Source: Rhodocyclaceae bacterium
Lineage (GTDB): Bacteria; Pseudomonadota; Gammaproteobacteria; Burkholderiales; Ga0077523
Direction: 5' to 3'
Assembly: GCA_020248405.1 (NCBI GenBank)
Contig: JADCHQ010000015.1
Location: 168,101-232,100 of the forward strand
Length of the DNA: 64,000 bases
This document shows, piece by piece, positions 44,161-52,744 of the stretch. The notes below the pieces were generated by a model. The model saw only the letters and a list, made by a program, of their open reading frames with translations. It was not told where the DNA came from and searched no databases. Positions within the stretch are counted from its first letter, which is position 1. Every line of letters begins with the position of its first letter. The position numbers and the translations under genes were made by a program.

Positions 44161-45585
44161 ATGCCCCTTTACCCCGTCATCCTCTGCGGCGGCTCCGGCA
44201 CCCGTCTGTGGCCGCTTTCCCGCAGCGCCTACCCCAAACAGTTCCTCAAGCTCACATCCGAACTGTCCATGCTGCAGGACACCCTCAGGCGCCTGGAGGG
44301 CGTACCCGGGCTGGGCGACCCGCTGGTGATCTGCAACCACGAACACCGCTTCCTGGTGGCCGAGCAGTTGCGCGCCATCGGCGCCACACCGAAGCTGCTG
44401 CTGCTGGAGCCCATGGGCCGCAACACCGCGCCCGCCGTAGCTGCTGCCGCCCTGGCCCTGGCCGCCGAGGACCCTGCGGCGCTCATGCTGGTGCTGCCCT
44501 CCGACCACTGCATCCAGGACCGCGCCGCCTTCCATCGCGCCATCGCCACCGCCTCGGTGGCCGCCGCGCGAGGCCTCATGACCACCTTCGGCATCATTCC
44601 CGGCAGTCCGGAAACGGGCTACGGCTACATCCGCCGCGGCCCTGGCCTGGCGGATCTGCAGGGCGTGCACGCCATCGAGCGCTTCGTGGAGAAGCCCGAC
44701 GCGGCGCGCGCGCGCCAGTTCCTGGAATCGGGCGAATACCTCTGGAACAGCGGCATGTTCCTGCTGGGCGCGGGCGCCTACGTGGAGGAGTTGGGCGTGC
44801 ATGCCCCGGCCGTGCTGGCAGCCGTGCGCCAGTCGCTGGCTGCGCGGCAACTGGACCTGGATTTCTGCCGGATCGAGGAATCGGCCTTTGCCGCATCGCC
44901 CGCCATCTCCATCGACTACGCGGTGATGGAGAAGACCCGCCTGGGCGCCGTGGTGCCCGTGGAGATGGGCTGGAGCGACGTGGGCTCCTGGGACGCCCTG
45001 TGGGAAATCCACGCCAAAACACCCGAGGGCAACGTGATGGAGGGTGACGTGCTGGCCGAGGACGTGAACAACACCTTCATCAAGGCCGAGAACCGCATGG
45101 TGGCGGCGGTGGGCGTGGACGACCTAGTGATCGTGGAAACTGCCGATGCCGTGCTGGTGGCCCACAAGACCTCGGCCCAGGACGTGAAGGCGCTGGTGGA
45201 TCGCCTCAAGGCCGAGTCACGCTCCGAGCACGTGTTTCACCGCCGGGTGTTCCGGCCCTGGGGCAGTTACGAGGGCATCGACAACGGCCACCGCTACCAG
45301 GTCAAGCGCCTCACGGTGAATCCGGGTTGCAAGCTGTCGCTGCAATTGCACCACCACCGGGCCGAGCACTGGATCGTGGTGAGCGGCACGGCCAGGGTGA
45401 CGCGCGGCGAAGAGGAAATTCTGCTCACCGAGAACCAGTCCACCTACATCCCGCTGGGCGTGAAGCATCGGCTCGAAAATCCTGGCATCGTGCCGCTGCA
45501 GCTGATAGAGGTGCAGTCGGGGAGCTATCTCGGCGAGGACGACATCGTGCGTTTCGCCGATGACTGGAACCGCGGCAAGGAGTGA
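44161..45585 (+). CDS. manC: Mannose-1-phosphate guanylyltransferase / mannose-6-phosphate isomerase
   Basis: A 474-residue bifunctional type II enzyme making GDP-mannose. The nucleotidyltransferase domain starts with VILCGGSGTRLWPLSR and PKQFL; EKPD and the FLLGAGAYVEEL region follow. The C-terminal cupin isomerase half has RPWGSYE, YQVKRLTVNPG, LQLHHHRAEHWIVV and the GxAxV and IPLGVKHR loops. GDP-mannose feeds exopolysaccharide or O-antigen, in line with the dTDP-rhamnose genes downstream. It is convergent with the isomerase gene at 45658. Confidence 0.94.
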   Translation: MPLYPVILCGGSGTRLWPLSRSAYPKQFLKLTSELSMLQDTLRRLEGVPGLGDPLVICNHEHRFLVAEQLRAIGATPKLLLLEPMGRNTAPAVAAAALALAAEDPAALMLVLPSDHCIQDRAAFHRAIATASVAAARGLMTTFGIIPGSPETGYGYIRRGPGLADLQGVHAIERFVEKPDAARARQFLESGEYLWNSGMFLLGAGAYVEELGVHAPAVLAAVRQSLAARQLDLDFCRIEESAFAASPAISIDYAVMEKTRLGAVVPVEMGWSDVGSWDALWEIHAKTPEGNVMEGDVLAEDVNNTFIKAENRMVAAVGVDDLVIVETADAVLVAHKTSAQDVKALVDRLKAESRSEHVFHRRVFRPWGSYEGIDNGHRYQVKRLTVNPGCKLSLQLHHHRAEHWIVVSGTARVTRGEEEILLTENQSTYIPLGVKHRLENPGIVPLQLIEVQSGSYLGEDDIVRFADDWNRGKE

Positions 45586-45657
45586 GCCGGCGAACCGCGG
45601 GTGCCGGCACCGCGAGGCGTCGCGCAACCCGCCTTGCACTTCAGAGGGGCCGACCGG

Positions 45658-46557
45658 CTACCGGGCCGGACCCTCCAGCAAGCGGGTGATCTCGCCGGAA
45701 TTCAGGTTGATCGGATTCTTGTTGGCCACGAAATTCAAGTAGGCCTGCTCGGTTTCCTGAGCCTTGCGCTGGCGCAACGCCACGACGATCTGATCGCGCA
45801 CCTCAGCAAATGGCCGCACCGACTTGTCGCGCGAATCCTCCAGCCGGAACACGTGCCATCCCTGCGAAGACTTGACGGGGCCCGCGGCCTCCCCTTTCTT
45901 GAGGGCAGCCACGGCGTCACGAAGTTCGGGAAGCAAGTTGGCCTCCGACAGCCAGCCCATGTCTCCACCGCGAACCGCGCTTTCCGAGTGCTCCGAGTTG
46001 GCCCGCGCCAGGGCACTGAAATCAGCGCCCCGCGCCTTTGCCTTGGCCGCCATGTCGGCAGCCTTGGCGCGTGCTTTGTCGAAGGCAAGCTTGTCGCTTT
46101 CCGGCGGTGCCAGCACGTAGATTTGCGACAGCAGATATTGCTTCGGCACGGTGAAACCGGCCTGATTCTGGTCGTAGGCCGCCTTGATCTCGGCCTCGGA
46201 TGGGAATCCTTCGGGGGGACGTGTGACGCTGGCGAGATAGGAGGAGGCAAGGGCTTGCTCACGGACCCGCTCCATGAGCGAGACGACCTCGGCGCGCTTG
46301 TCCCATCCTTTGGTGCGCGCCTCGGCCACCATCAATCGGCGCAGCGCCTCGGTGCGCACCACGCGCTGCAAGTCAGCGGGATTGCGGGCGAGCTGCGTGC
46401 GCTGCTCGGGCGTCAGGCCATCGAGCAGCACCCGCAATTCGTCGAGCCGTATCTCCACGTCGCCCATCCGGGCAGCCACCCCCGCGGGCAGGGGATCAGC
46501 GGCCAGCGCGGGCAGGACGCCGAGCACAAACAAAGCCGGAAGGATGCGCGCAAACAT
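45658..46557 (-). CDS. Periplasmic parvulin-type peptidyl-prolyl isomerase
   Basis: A 299-residue exported protein with a signal peptide (residues 1-19, ending ALAAD), a SurA/PrsA-like helical N-terminal region and a parvulin domain at about 140-240 (QYLLSQIYVLAPPES, ADFSALARANSEHSES, GGDMGWLSEANLLPEL, GWHVFRLED). It assists folding of exported proteins. Family relatives include EpsD-type isomerases of exopolysaccharide clusters, which would suit the neighbouring manC and rfb genes, but the assignment is not certain. Confidence 0.88.
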   Translation of the reverse strand: MFARILPALFVLGVLPALAADPLPAGVAARMGDVEIRLDELRVLLDGLTPEQRTQLARNPADLQRVVRTEALRRLMVAEARTKGWDKRAEVVSLMERVREQALASSYLASVTRPPEGFPSEAEIKAAYDQNQAGFTVPKQYLLSQIYVLAPPESDKLAFDKARAKAADMAAKAKARGADFSALARANSEHSESAVRGGDMGWLSEANLLPELRDAVAALKKGEAAGPVKSSQGWHVFRLEDSRDKSVRPFAEVRDQIVVALRQRKAQETEQAYLNFVANKNPINLNSGEITRLLEGPAR

Positions 46558-46703
46558 GTGAGGGCTCCTGATTTTTTTGGTACGAAACCATCGGCGATTC
46601 TACCGAAAGCAACTCACGCAAGGCCGTGAGAACTTGCCATTGAATCGTGCCATCCTCCTACCGCATCCCCGGCGCCACGCGTGCTTCACCACCCTGGGAC
46701 CAC

Positions 46704-46738
46704 CCCGGCCCGCGCAACGGGAAACCCGGCGGGCCGGG
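46704..46738. repeat. Inverted repeat downstream of the RAYT gene
   Basis: CCCGGCCCG (46704-46712) and CGGGCCGGG (46730-46738), perfect 9-bp arms with a 17-bp spacer, in the gap just past the 3' end of the transposase-like gene. REP/BIME palindromes recognised by RAYT proteins look like this, but only one copy was noticed in the window, so it may be coincidental in GC-rich DNA. Confidence 0.35.
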
Positions 46739-46803
46739 ACCGGCGCCGCAGCCCGAGGCCCTGGGCGCAAACCCGGCTGGCAAGACCTCCGCCGGCCAGA
46801 CCC

Positions 46804-47511
46804 TCAAGATGCCCGCCCCTGCACCCCAGGTCTCGCCGGCTTACCGGGCTCGGAGATGGTGCAGCGCAGCCCCGTGGCAGCCTCCATGCGCCGCAGGAAC
46901 TGGTCGTCGCCCATGGGCCACCCGCCCATCACGGCGCGGCGGATGATGTGTTCGCCGGACGCATCGTCGTCTTCATCGAACAGACCCCGGTAAGCGATGC
47001 AGCGCGCGGCCTGGTCCGCACCCAGGCGGCGATAGATGGGATGCTGGCGAGTCAGCAGATCGGGTTGCCCATAGGCATTGGCGGGGTAGCTGGACCAGGG
47101 CCAGGCTTCGGGCATGCTCACCAGGCCGGCCCGCACCGGGTCGCTCTCGATGTAGCGCATGCAGGCCAGCAGGAACCCATCGCTGTCCACCAGCGACGCC
47201 CGGTAGCGACCACTCCACAGGGTGCCGCTGCGCCGGTGACGCCGGTTGAAACCCTGCACATAGCGGTTGCCGATGAGCTGTAGCGCGCGGGTTGCAGTGT
47301 CGGCGCGCGCGGGGGTGGCCAGAAGGTGAACCTGGTTGGGCAGCAGGGCCCAGGCGTGCACCCACAGCCCGTAGCGTTGGGCGGCATCCACAGCAAGGTC
47401 GACGAACTGCTGATAGTCGGCTTCGTCCTCGAAAATCGGGCGGCGTGCGCTGCCCCGCTGGACAATGTGCAGGGGAAGGCCTTCGACGAACAGGCGAGGT
47501 CTGCGTGGCAT
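46804..47511 (-). CDS. REP-associated tyrosine transposase (RAYT)-like protein
   Basis: A 235-residue Y1/HUH-superfamily protein of the RAYT group: PLHIVQRGSARRPIF near the start, HAWALLPNQVHLLATP, then FNRRHRRSGTLWSGRYRASLV and YIESDPVRAGLV. The HUH motif, usually NHVHLL, is NQVHLL here, so the first metal-ligand histidine is replaced by Gln. The downstream Tyr of the YIE(L/S)xPVRA motif is kept. RAYTs are usually single-copy domesticated genes acting on REP palindromes. ATG at 47511 chosen as the conserved PRRPR start. It lies between a chaperone gene and the rfb operon. Confidence 0.85.
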   Translation of the reverse strand: MPRRPRLFVEGLPLHIVQRGSARRPIFEDEADYQQFVDLAVDAAQRYGLWVHAWALLPNQVHLLATPARADTATRALQLIGNRYVQGFNRRHRRSGTLWSGRYRASLVDSDGFLLACMRYIESDPVRAGLVSMPEAWPWSSYPANAYGQPDLLTRQHPIYRRLGADQAARCIAYRGLFDEDDDASGEHIIRRAVMGGWPMGDDQFLRRMEAATGLRCTISEPGKPARPGVQGRAS

Positions 47512-47781
47512 TTTCGGTACTCCCTTGATGTTGTTTAACGACGGGAGCGCACTTTCCGTCACCGGAAAACACTGCACGTGCCCAATGGATGAGGACGCAC
47601 GATTCGATGCGCGAGGTTGCACCGAACGCCACCAGCGTCGCAAAGCACAGGGGCGTGCATGCCGCGCGGGAGATCCTTGCAGGAGCGAGCGCACAGCCGC
47701 GTTTAATCACCGGTCGGGCCGCGTGCAGCGGGTGCCCGCGCCGTGGGCGTCGCGTGCCACATCACCCGCCAGGGGGTGCAG

Positions 47782-48672
47782 CTACTCCGCCAGGCAGCGC
47801 TTCAAATCGTCTTCCCAGGGCACCTGTCGCACCCCGAACACCTGCTCGATCCTGGTGTTGTCGAGCACCGAGTTGGCGGGCCGGCGCGCCGGCAGCAGAT
47901 ACTCGCCAGTGCTAATGGGCAGCACCCGCACCTGACGCCGGGTCGCCAGTTCCGGCGCCAGCTCGACGATGGCCTGGGCGAAGCCATGCCAGGTGGTCAC
48001 ACCGCCATTGGTGAGGTGGTACACGCCGCTCCACTGCGCGGCCCCGGTACGCTTCTCCGGATCGAGCCACGCGTGGCGGATCACCTGCGCGGTGCCCGCG
48101 GCCACGGTACGGCTCCAGGTGGGGGCGCCAAACTGATCGGCCACCACCCGCAATTCGTCGCGTTGCTGCGCCAGCCGCAGGATGGTGCGCATGAAGTTGG
48201 CGCCATGGCGCCCGTAAACCCAGGAGGTGCGCAGGATCACGTGGGCCCCGCCGGCAGCGCGCACCGCCTGTTCCCCGGCCAGCTTGGAGCGGCCATAGGC
48301 GGACAAGGGGTTGGCAGGGGCATCCTCGCGCCAGGCGCCCTGCCCGGCGCCGCCGAACACGTAGTCGGTGGAGTAGTGCACCATCAAGCCGCCCAGCCGC
48401 GCCATCTCCTCGGCCATCACGCCGGGGGCGGTGCCGTTCACGGCCATCGCGAGCGGCTCCTCGGTCTCGGCCCTGTCCACGGCGGTGAAGGCTGCCGGGT
48501 TCACCAGCACGTGGGGACGCAGCGCACGCAGCAAGCCGCACACGGCATCGGTGTTGGTGACATCGAGGTCGGCCACGTCCACGGCGGTCAGCAGGCCCAG
48601 CGGCGCGAGTGTGCGCTGCAGTTCGTGGCCCACCTGCCCAAGGGCGCCGGTGATGAGAATACGCAGCGTCAC
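47782..48672 (-). CDS. rfbD: dTDP-4-dehydrorhamnose reductase
   Basis: A 296-residue extended SDR performing the last step of dTDP-L-rhamnose synthesis. NAD(P)-binding ITGALGQVGHELQ, STDYVFGG, and the catalytic YGRSKLAGE are present. Start is GTG at 48672, 13 bp after rfbC. It is the last gene of the GT-rfbBACD run. Confidence 0.94.
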   Translation of the reverse strand: MTLRILITGALGQVGHELQRTLAPLGLLTAVDVADLDVTNTDAVCGLLRALRPHVLVNPAAFTAVDRAETEEPLAMAVNGTAPGVMAEEMARLGGLMVHYSTDYVFGGAGQGAWREDAPANPLSAYGRSKLAGEQAVRAAGGAHVILRTSWVYGRHGANFMRTILRLAQQRDELRVVADQFGAPTWSRTVAAGTAQVIRHAWLDPEKRTGAAQWSGVYHLTNGGVTTWHGFAQAIVELAPELATRRQVRVLPISTGEYLLPARRPANSVLDNTRIEQVFGVRQVPWEDDLKRCLAE

Positions 48673-48685
48673 GGGCGGCGGGCCT

Positions 48686-49231
48686 TCAGGCGAAGGTCTC
48701 CGCCGCGCTCAGCGCCTGGCCGGCGCGGTCCTTCGCGGAAAGCATGGGCTCGCCGCTCAACGGCCAGCCAATGCCGAGCGCTGGATCATTCCACAGCAGC
48801 GTGCGCTCGTGCTCCGGGTACCAGTAGTCGGTGGTCTTGTAGAGGACGTCTGCGCTCTCGGAGAGCACCAGAAAACCGTGCGCGAACCCGGGCGGAATCC
48901 ACGCCATGCGCTTGTTGTCCGCCGACAGTTCCACGCCATTCCAGCGGCCGAAGGCTGTAGACGAGCGGCGCAGGTCCACGACCACATCGAACACCGCGCC
49001 AGCCACCACCCGCACCAGCTTTCCCTGCGGATGGCGGATCTGATAGTGCAGCCCGCGCAGCACACCGCGCGCCGAGCGCGAGTGGTTATCCTGCACGAAG
49101 CTGGCAGTGATACCGGCGCGCTCGGCAAGCACGCGGGCGTTGTAGCTTTCCAGGAAGAAGCCGCGCGTATCGCTGAACACCGCCAGCTCGAGGATCAGCA
49201 ATCCCGGCAGCGGCGTCTCCACCACCTTCAT
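48686..49231 (-). CDS. rfbC: dTDP-4-dehydrorhamnose 3,5-epimerase
   Basis: A 181-residue cupin-fold epimerase. Typical motifs are [30 protein letters not shown] (catalytic His), [12 protein letters not shown] and [14 protein letters not shown]. It overlaps the rfbA stop by 4 bp (ATGA) and is followed by rfbD. Confidence 0.96.
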   Translation of the reverse strand: MKVVETPLPGLLILELAVFSDTRGFFLESYNARVLAERAGITASFVQDNHSRSARGVLRGLHYQIRHPQGKLVRVVAGAVFDVVVDLRRSSTAFGRWNGVELSADNKRMAWIPPGFAHGFLVLSESADVLYKTTDYWYPEHERTLLWNDPALGIGWPLSGEPMLSAKDRAGQALSAAETFA

Positions 49232-50112
49232 CGGAACACCGGATCGGACAGCACGCGCATCAGGTACTCGCCGTAGCCGCTCTTCAACAGCGGCCGGGCG
49301 AGGCGTTCGAGCTGCCCGGCATCGATGAAGCCCATGCGGTAGGCGATTTCCTCGGGACAGGCGATCTTCAGACCCTGGCGCTTCTCGATGGTCTGCACGA
49401 ACTGGGCCGCCTCGATGAGCGAGTCGTGGGTACCCGTGTCGAGCCAGGCGTTGCCGCGGCCCATCACCACCACCTCGAGGGCGCCGCGCGCCAGGTAGTG
49501 GCAGTTCACGTCGGTGATCTCGATCTCGCCGCGCACCGAGGGCTTGAGCCCGCGGGCCACCGCCAGCACGTCGTTGTCATAGAAGTACAGCCCCGTCACC
49601 GCGTAGCGCGACTTGGGCACCGCGGGCTTCTCCTCGATGCTCACGGCTCGGCCGGCGGCATCGAACTCCACCACGCCGTAGCGTTGGGGGTCGAGCACCG
49701 GGTAGGCGAACACCGTAGCGCCGCCCACCCCCTGCCCGGCGCGCTGCAGGGTGCCGCCCAGATTGTGGCCGTAGAAGATGTTGTCGCCCAGCACCAGCGC
49801 GCAGGGGTCGTAGCCCACGAAGTGCTCGCCGATGATGAGGGCCTGGGCCAGCCCCTCGGGCGCGGGCTGCACCGCGTAGTAGATGCTCATACCCCAGCGC
49901 TCGCCATCGCCCAGCAGCTGCTCGAAGCGCGGCGTGTCCTGGGGGGTGGAGATCACCAGCACCTCGCGCACGCCAGCCAGCATGAGCGTGGTGAAGGGGT
50001 AGTAGATCATGGGTTTGTCGTACACCGGCAGCAACTGCTTGGACACCGCCTGGGTGGCCGGGTAGAGACGCGTGCCGGAGCCGCCGGCGAGCACGATGCC
50101 CTTGCGGCTCAT
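49228..50112 (-). CDS. rfbA: Glucose-1-phosphate thymidylyltransferase
   Basis: A 294-residue nucleotidyltransferase, first enzyme of dTDP-L-rhamnose synthesis. [17 protein letters not shown], the YDKPMIYYP motif, GDNIFYGH and EEKPAVPKS are canonical. It overlaps rfbB by 4 bp and rfbC by 4 bp, so the four genes are translationally coupled. Confidence 0.97.
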   Translation of the reverse strand: MSRKGIVLAGGSGTRLYPATQAVSKQLLPVYDKPMIYYPFTTLMLAGVREVLVISTPQDTPRFEQLLGDGERWGMSIYYAVQPAPEGLAQALIIGEHFVGYDPCALVLGDNIFYGHNLGGTLQRAGQGVGGATVFAYPVLDPQRYGVVEFDAAGRAVSIEEKPAVPKSRYAVTGLYFYDNDVLAVARGLKPSVRGEIEITDVNCHYLARGALEVVVMGRGNAWLDTGTHDSLIEAAQFVQTIEKRQGLKIACPEEIAYRMGFIDAGQLERLARPLLKSGYGEYLMRVLSDPVFR

Positions 50113-51182
50113 GGCTTCACCTCCCCCGTGGCGCCGTATTGCGTTTCAAGCCAGTGGCGGTACTCACCCGACACCACATGCTGCACCCAGTCCTGGTGGT
50201 CGAGGTACCACTGCACGGTCTTGCGGATGCCGCTGGCGAAGCTGTGTTGCGGGCGCCATTGCAGCTCACGCTGGATCTTCGAAGAGTCGATGGCGTAGCG
50301 TCGATCGTGGCCCGGGCGGTCCTTCACGAAGGCGATCTGCTGCTCGTGGGAGCTGCCGTCATCGCGGGGCCGCAACTCGTCGAGGATGCGGCAAAGAGTG
50401 TGAACCACATCGAGGTTGGGCATCTCGCTGCCGCCGCCCACGTTGTAGGTTTCGCCGGGCGCCCCGCCGGCCAGCACGGCGCGGATGGCGGTGCAGTGAT
50501 CGGCTACGTAGAGCCAGTCGCGCACGTTGCGCCCGTCACCGTACACGGGCAGGGCCTCGCCGGCCAGGGCATTGCGGATCATGAGCGGAATCAGCTTTTC
50601 CGGAAACTGGAACGGCCCGTAGTTGTTGGAGCAATTGGTGGTGAGCACGGGCAGGCCGTAGGTGTGGTGCCAGGCGCGTACCAGGTGATCGGAGGCCGCC
50701 TTGGAGGCGGAGTAGGGGCTGTTGGGGGCGTAGGGGGTGGTCTCGCTGAAGGCGGCGTCGCGCGGACCCAGTGAGCCGTACACCTCGTCGGTGGACACGT
50801 GCACAAACCGGAAGCCGGGGTCCTGGCGGAGCACGGTGCGCCAGTAGTCCAGCGCCTCCTGGAGCAGGGCAAATGTGCCCACCACGTTGGTGGCGATGAA
50901 CTCGCCGGGGCCGTGGATGGAGCGGTCCACGTGACTCTCGGCAGCGAAGTTGACGATGACCCGCGGCCGGTGCTCGCGCAGCAGCCGCGCCAGCAGCGCG
51001 CGGTCAGCGATGTCGCCCTGCACGAAGCGGTGTCCCGGGTGGCCGCGCAGCGCAGCCAGGTTCTCCGGGTTGCCCGCGTAGGTGAGTTTGTCCAGGTTGA
51101 GCACGGGCTCGGACTCGATGGCAAGCCAATCGCGCACGAAATTCGTACCGATGAAGCCCGCACCGCCGGTGACAAGGATCAT
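50109..51182 (-). CDS. rfbB: dTDP-glucose 4,6-dehydratase
   Basis: A 357-residue extended SDR with [15 protein letters not shown], the [10 protein letters not shown] stretch, [10 protein letters not shown], and [15 protein letters not shown] carrying the catalytic Tyr and Lys. It converts dTDP-glucose to the 4-keto-6-deoxy sugar. First rfb gene, 64 bp downstream of the glycosyltransferase gene. Confidence 0.97.
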   Translation of the reverse strand: MILVTGGAGFIGTNFVRDWLAIESEPVLNLDKLTYAGNPENLAALRGHPGHRFVQGDIADRALLARLLREHRPRVIVNFAAESHVDRSIHGPGEFIATNVVGTFALLQEALDYWRTVLRQDPGFRFVHVSTDEVYGSLGPRDAAFSETTPYAPNSPYSASKAASDHLVRAWHHTYGLPVLTTNCSNNYGPFQFPEKLIPLMIRNALAGEALPVYGDGRNVRDWLYVADHCTAIRAVLAGGAPGETYNVGGGSEMPNLDVVHTLCRILDELRPRDDGSSHEQQIAFVKDRPGHDRRYAIDSSKIQRELQWRPQHSFASGIRKTVQWYLDHQDWVQHVVSGEYRHWLETQYGATGEVKP

Positions 51183-51246
51183 GGCAAGGGGCTTCGCCGC
51201 GGTGGGTGGAGGCAGGACGCTGGGGGCACGGCGAAGGCGCTTGATT

Positions 51247-52374
51247 CTACTGCGGCATCACCCCGGAGTTCCCGGCGGGCAAGGGCCGCCGGCCGCGCAA
51301 CCAGTCCGCCAGGTGCACCGCCGTCTGGCGCACCCCGTTGGGACGCGGGCGAAGCGGCGACGGCTGCGAGAGCAGCCCAGGGAGAAACGTGTGGAACCGG
51401 CCTTGCGCCAACGCCTCCCGCGGCACCTCGCCGCAACGGCCGTGCTGGCGCAGCCACGCCAGCAGGTGTGGTTCCTCGGGCCAGTCCTGCCGCGGAAGGT
51501 AGAGCACCGGGATGCCGTTGCAGGCCGCCTCGGTCACCGTTCCATAGCCAGGCTTGGTGAGCACGGCGTCGCTGCTGGCCAGCAGGTCGATCCACGACAT
51601 TTGCAGGTCGGCCGCGGGATAGACCTGGGGATGGGCGCCCATCACGGGCATCCCGGCCACCACCTTCACGCCCGGCAGCGCCGGCCATAGGGACACGTCC
51701 ACCGGAAAAGCCACCCCGCCCAGAGACAGCAGCACCACCCGGTCGTCCTCGCTGGCGCCCAGGCGCCGCCGCAACGCTTGGCGGCAATCCCGACCCAGAC
51801 GCGCCACCGGCGGCACCGCCACGCGGTTGGGCAGCCAGTCCATGGGCATGGACGGCGCTGGCGCCAGGAACACATCGGCCGCGCCGTACAGGGCGCGCAG
51901 CCACGCCACCAAAGCGCCGCAATCGGCCTCGGCACTGGCGTAATGCGCCAGCACATCGGCCCAGTTCAGGCAGCAGAAAGCCGCGGCGGGAATACCGGCG
52001 TGCGCCGCAGCCGCCAGGGGCAGGAAACCCACGTTGCTGAGCACTGCATCGGCCTCCAGCGCAACCAGCGCCGCAGCCGCGTCGCCCAGGTGGCGATCCC
52101 ATTCGGCGAACAGGGCGCGGTACCAGCGCATGCTGGCGGGTACATCCACCCCCAGGGCATGGTGCATGGCCATGCCCAGGTCAGGGGCGGTGGGCAGCAG
52201 GCTGGTGCCGACGGGCAATTGCGGGCGCAGCCAGGCGTGGGGCGCGCCCGCGCGCACGGTAAGGCGCAGGCCCGGGTGGCACTGCACCAGGGCCGACAGC
52301 ACCGGCATGGTCATGGCCGCATGGCCAAAACCATGGGGCGAGATGTCCACCACGAGATGGGGCGCGCGGCTCAT
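51247..52374 (-). CDS. Glycosyltransferase of the MurG/GT-B type
   Basis: A 375-residue protein with a GT-B layout: N-terminal DISPHGFGHAAMTMPVLSAL (the GxGH glycine/histidine loop), a middle VVLLSLGGVAFPVD linker-sheet, and C-terminal LASSDAVLTKPGYGTVTEA then GIPVLYLPR, the UDP-sugar-binding region of GT28-like enzymes. It resembles the N-terminal, glycosyltransferase-like half of plant arabinokinases. ATG at 52374 is chosen because upstream residues are low-complexity. The gene directly precedes rfbBACD, suggesting a role in rhamnose-containing glycan synthesis, though the acceptor is unknown. Confidence 0.78.
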   Translation of the reverse strand: MSRAPHLVVDISPHGFGHAAMTMPVLSALVQCHPGLRLTVRAGAPHAWLRPQLPVGTSLLPTAPDLGMAMHHALGVDVPASMRWYRALFAEWDRHLGDAAAALVALEADAVLSNVGFLPLAAAAHAGIPAAAFCCLNWADVLAHYASAEADCGALVAWLRALYGAADVFLAPAPSMPMDWLPNRVAVPPVARLGRDCRQALRRRLGASEDDRVVLLSLGGVAFPVDVSLWPALPGVKVVAGMPVMGAHPQVYPAADLQMSWIDLLASSDAVLTKPGYGTVTEAACNGIPVLYLPRQDWPEEPHLLAWLRQHGRCGEVPREALAQGRFHTFLPGLLSQPSPLRPRPNGVRQTAVHLADWLRGRRPLPAGNSGVMPQ

Positions 52375-52744
52375 GGCCTGGCGGGGCGGCGGCGCCCCGC
52401 GCCACACTGCTCGCCGCAAGGGCTGAAGGGCACGGCGCCGCAATAGGGTGGCAGCGGGCGGGCGATACGGGAGTGGGCGTGCAAGCGGGTCGGCTCTACG
52501 TCTCTGGCGCAACGGGTGAAGGAAACACGAACCGGCGCGAGGCTGCAAGGCTTTCGCGCTGCCGCCCCCGGCGACGCCGGGGTGGCCGCCGCGCCGGCCG
52601 CAACCGGCCGCAGCCGGGGTTGGCTCACGCCATGAGCCACCCGCGGCGGTATGCTCCAGCTCTGCCCTCTGCAAAGCAGGCAGCGGCCATGGCAACAGCC
52701 CGGCAGCGCCCGCCGCCAGCCCGCGCCACCACTGGAGTTGCACC
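52375..52744. other. Structured divergent intergenic region before nrdJ
   Basis: A 370-bp gap between the glycosyltransferase (minus) and nrdJ (plus). It contains GC-rich hairpins around 52563-52615 (CCCCGGC with GCCGGGG; CGGCCG, CAAC, CGGCCG). Since NrdJ needs cobalamin I checked for a cobalamin riboswitch: the GCTGCCCCCGCAACTGT core and the B12 box are absent. Short Cys-containing frames here look accidental. No promoter could be fixed. Confidence 0.4.

Noticed and set aside
52375..52744. Possible cobalamin riboswitch before nrdJ
   Set aside because: Region is GC-rich and folded but lacks the GCTGCCCCCGCAACTGT core, the B12 box and the expected order of conserved elements.
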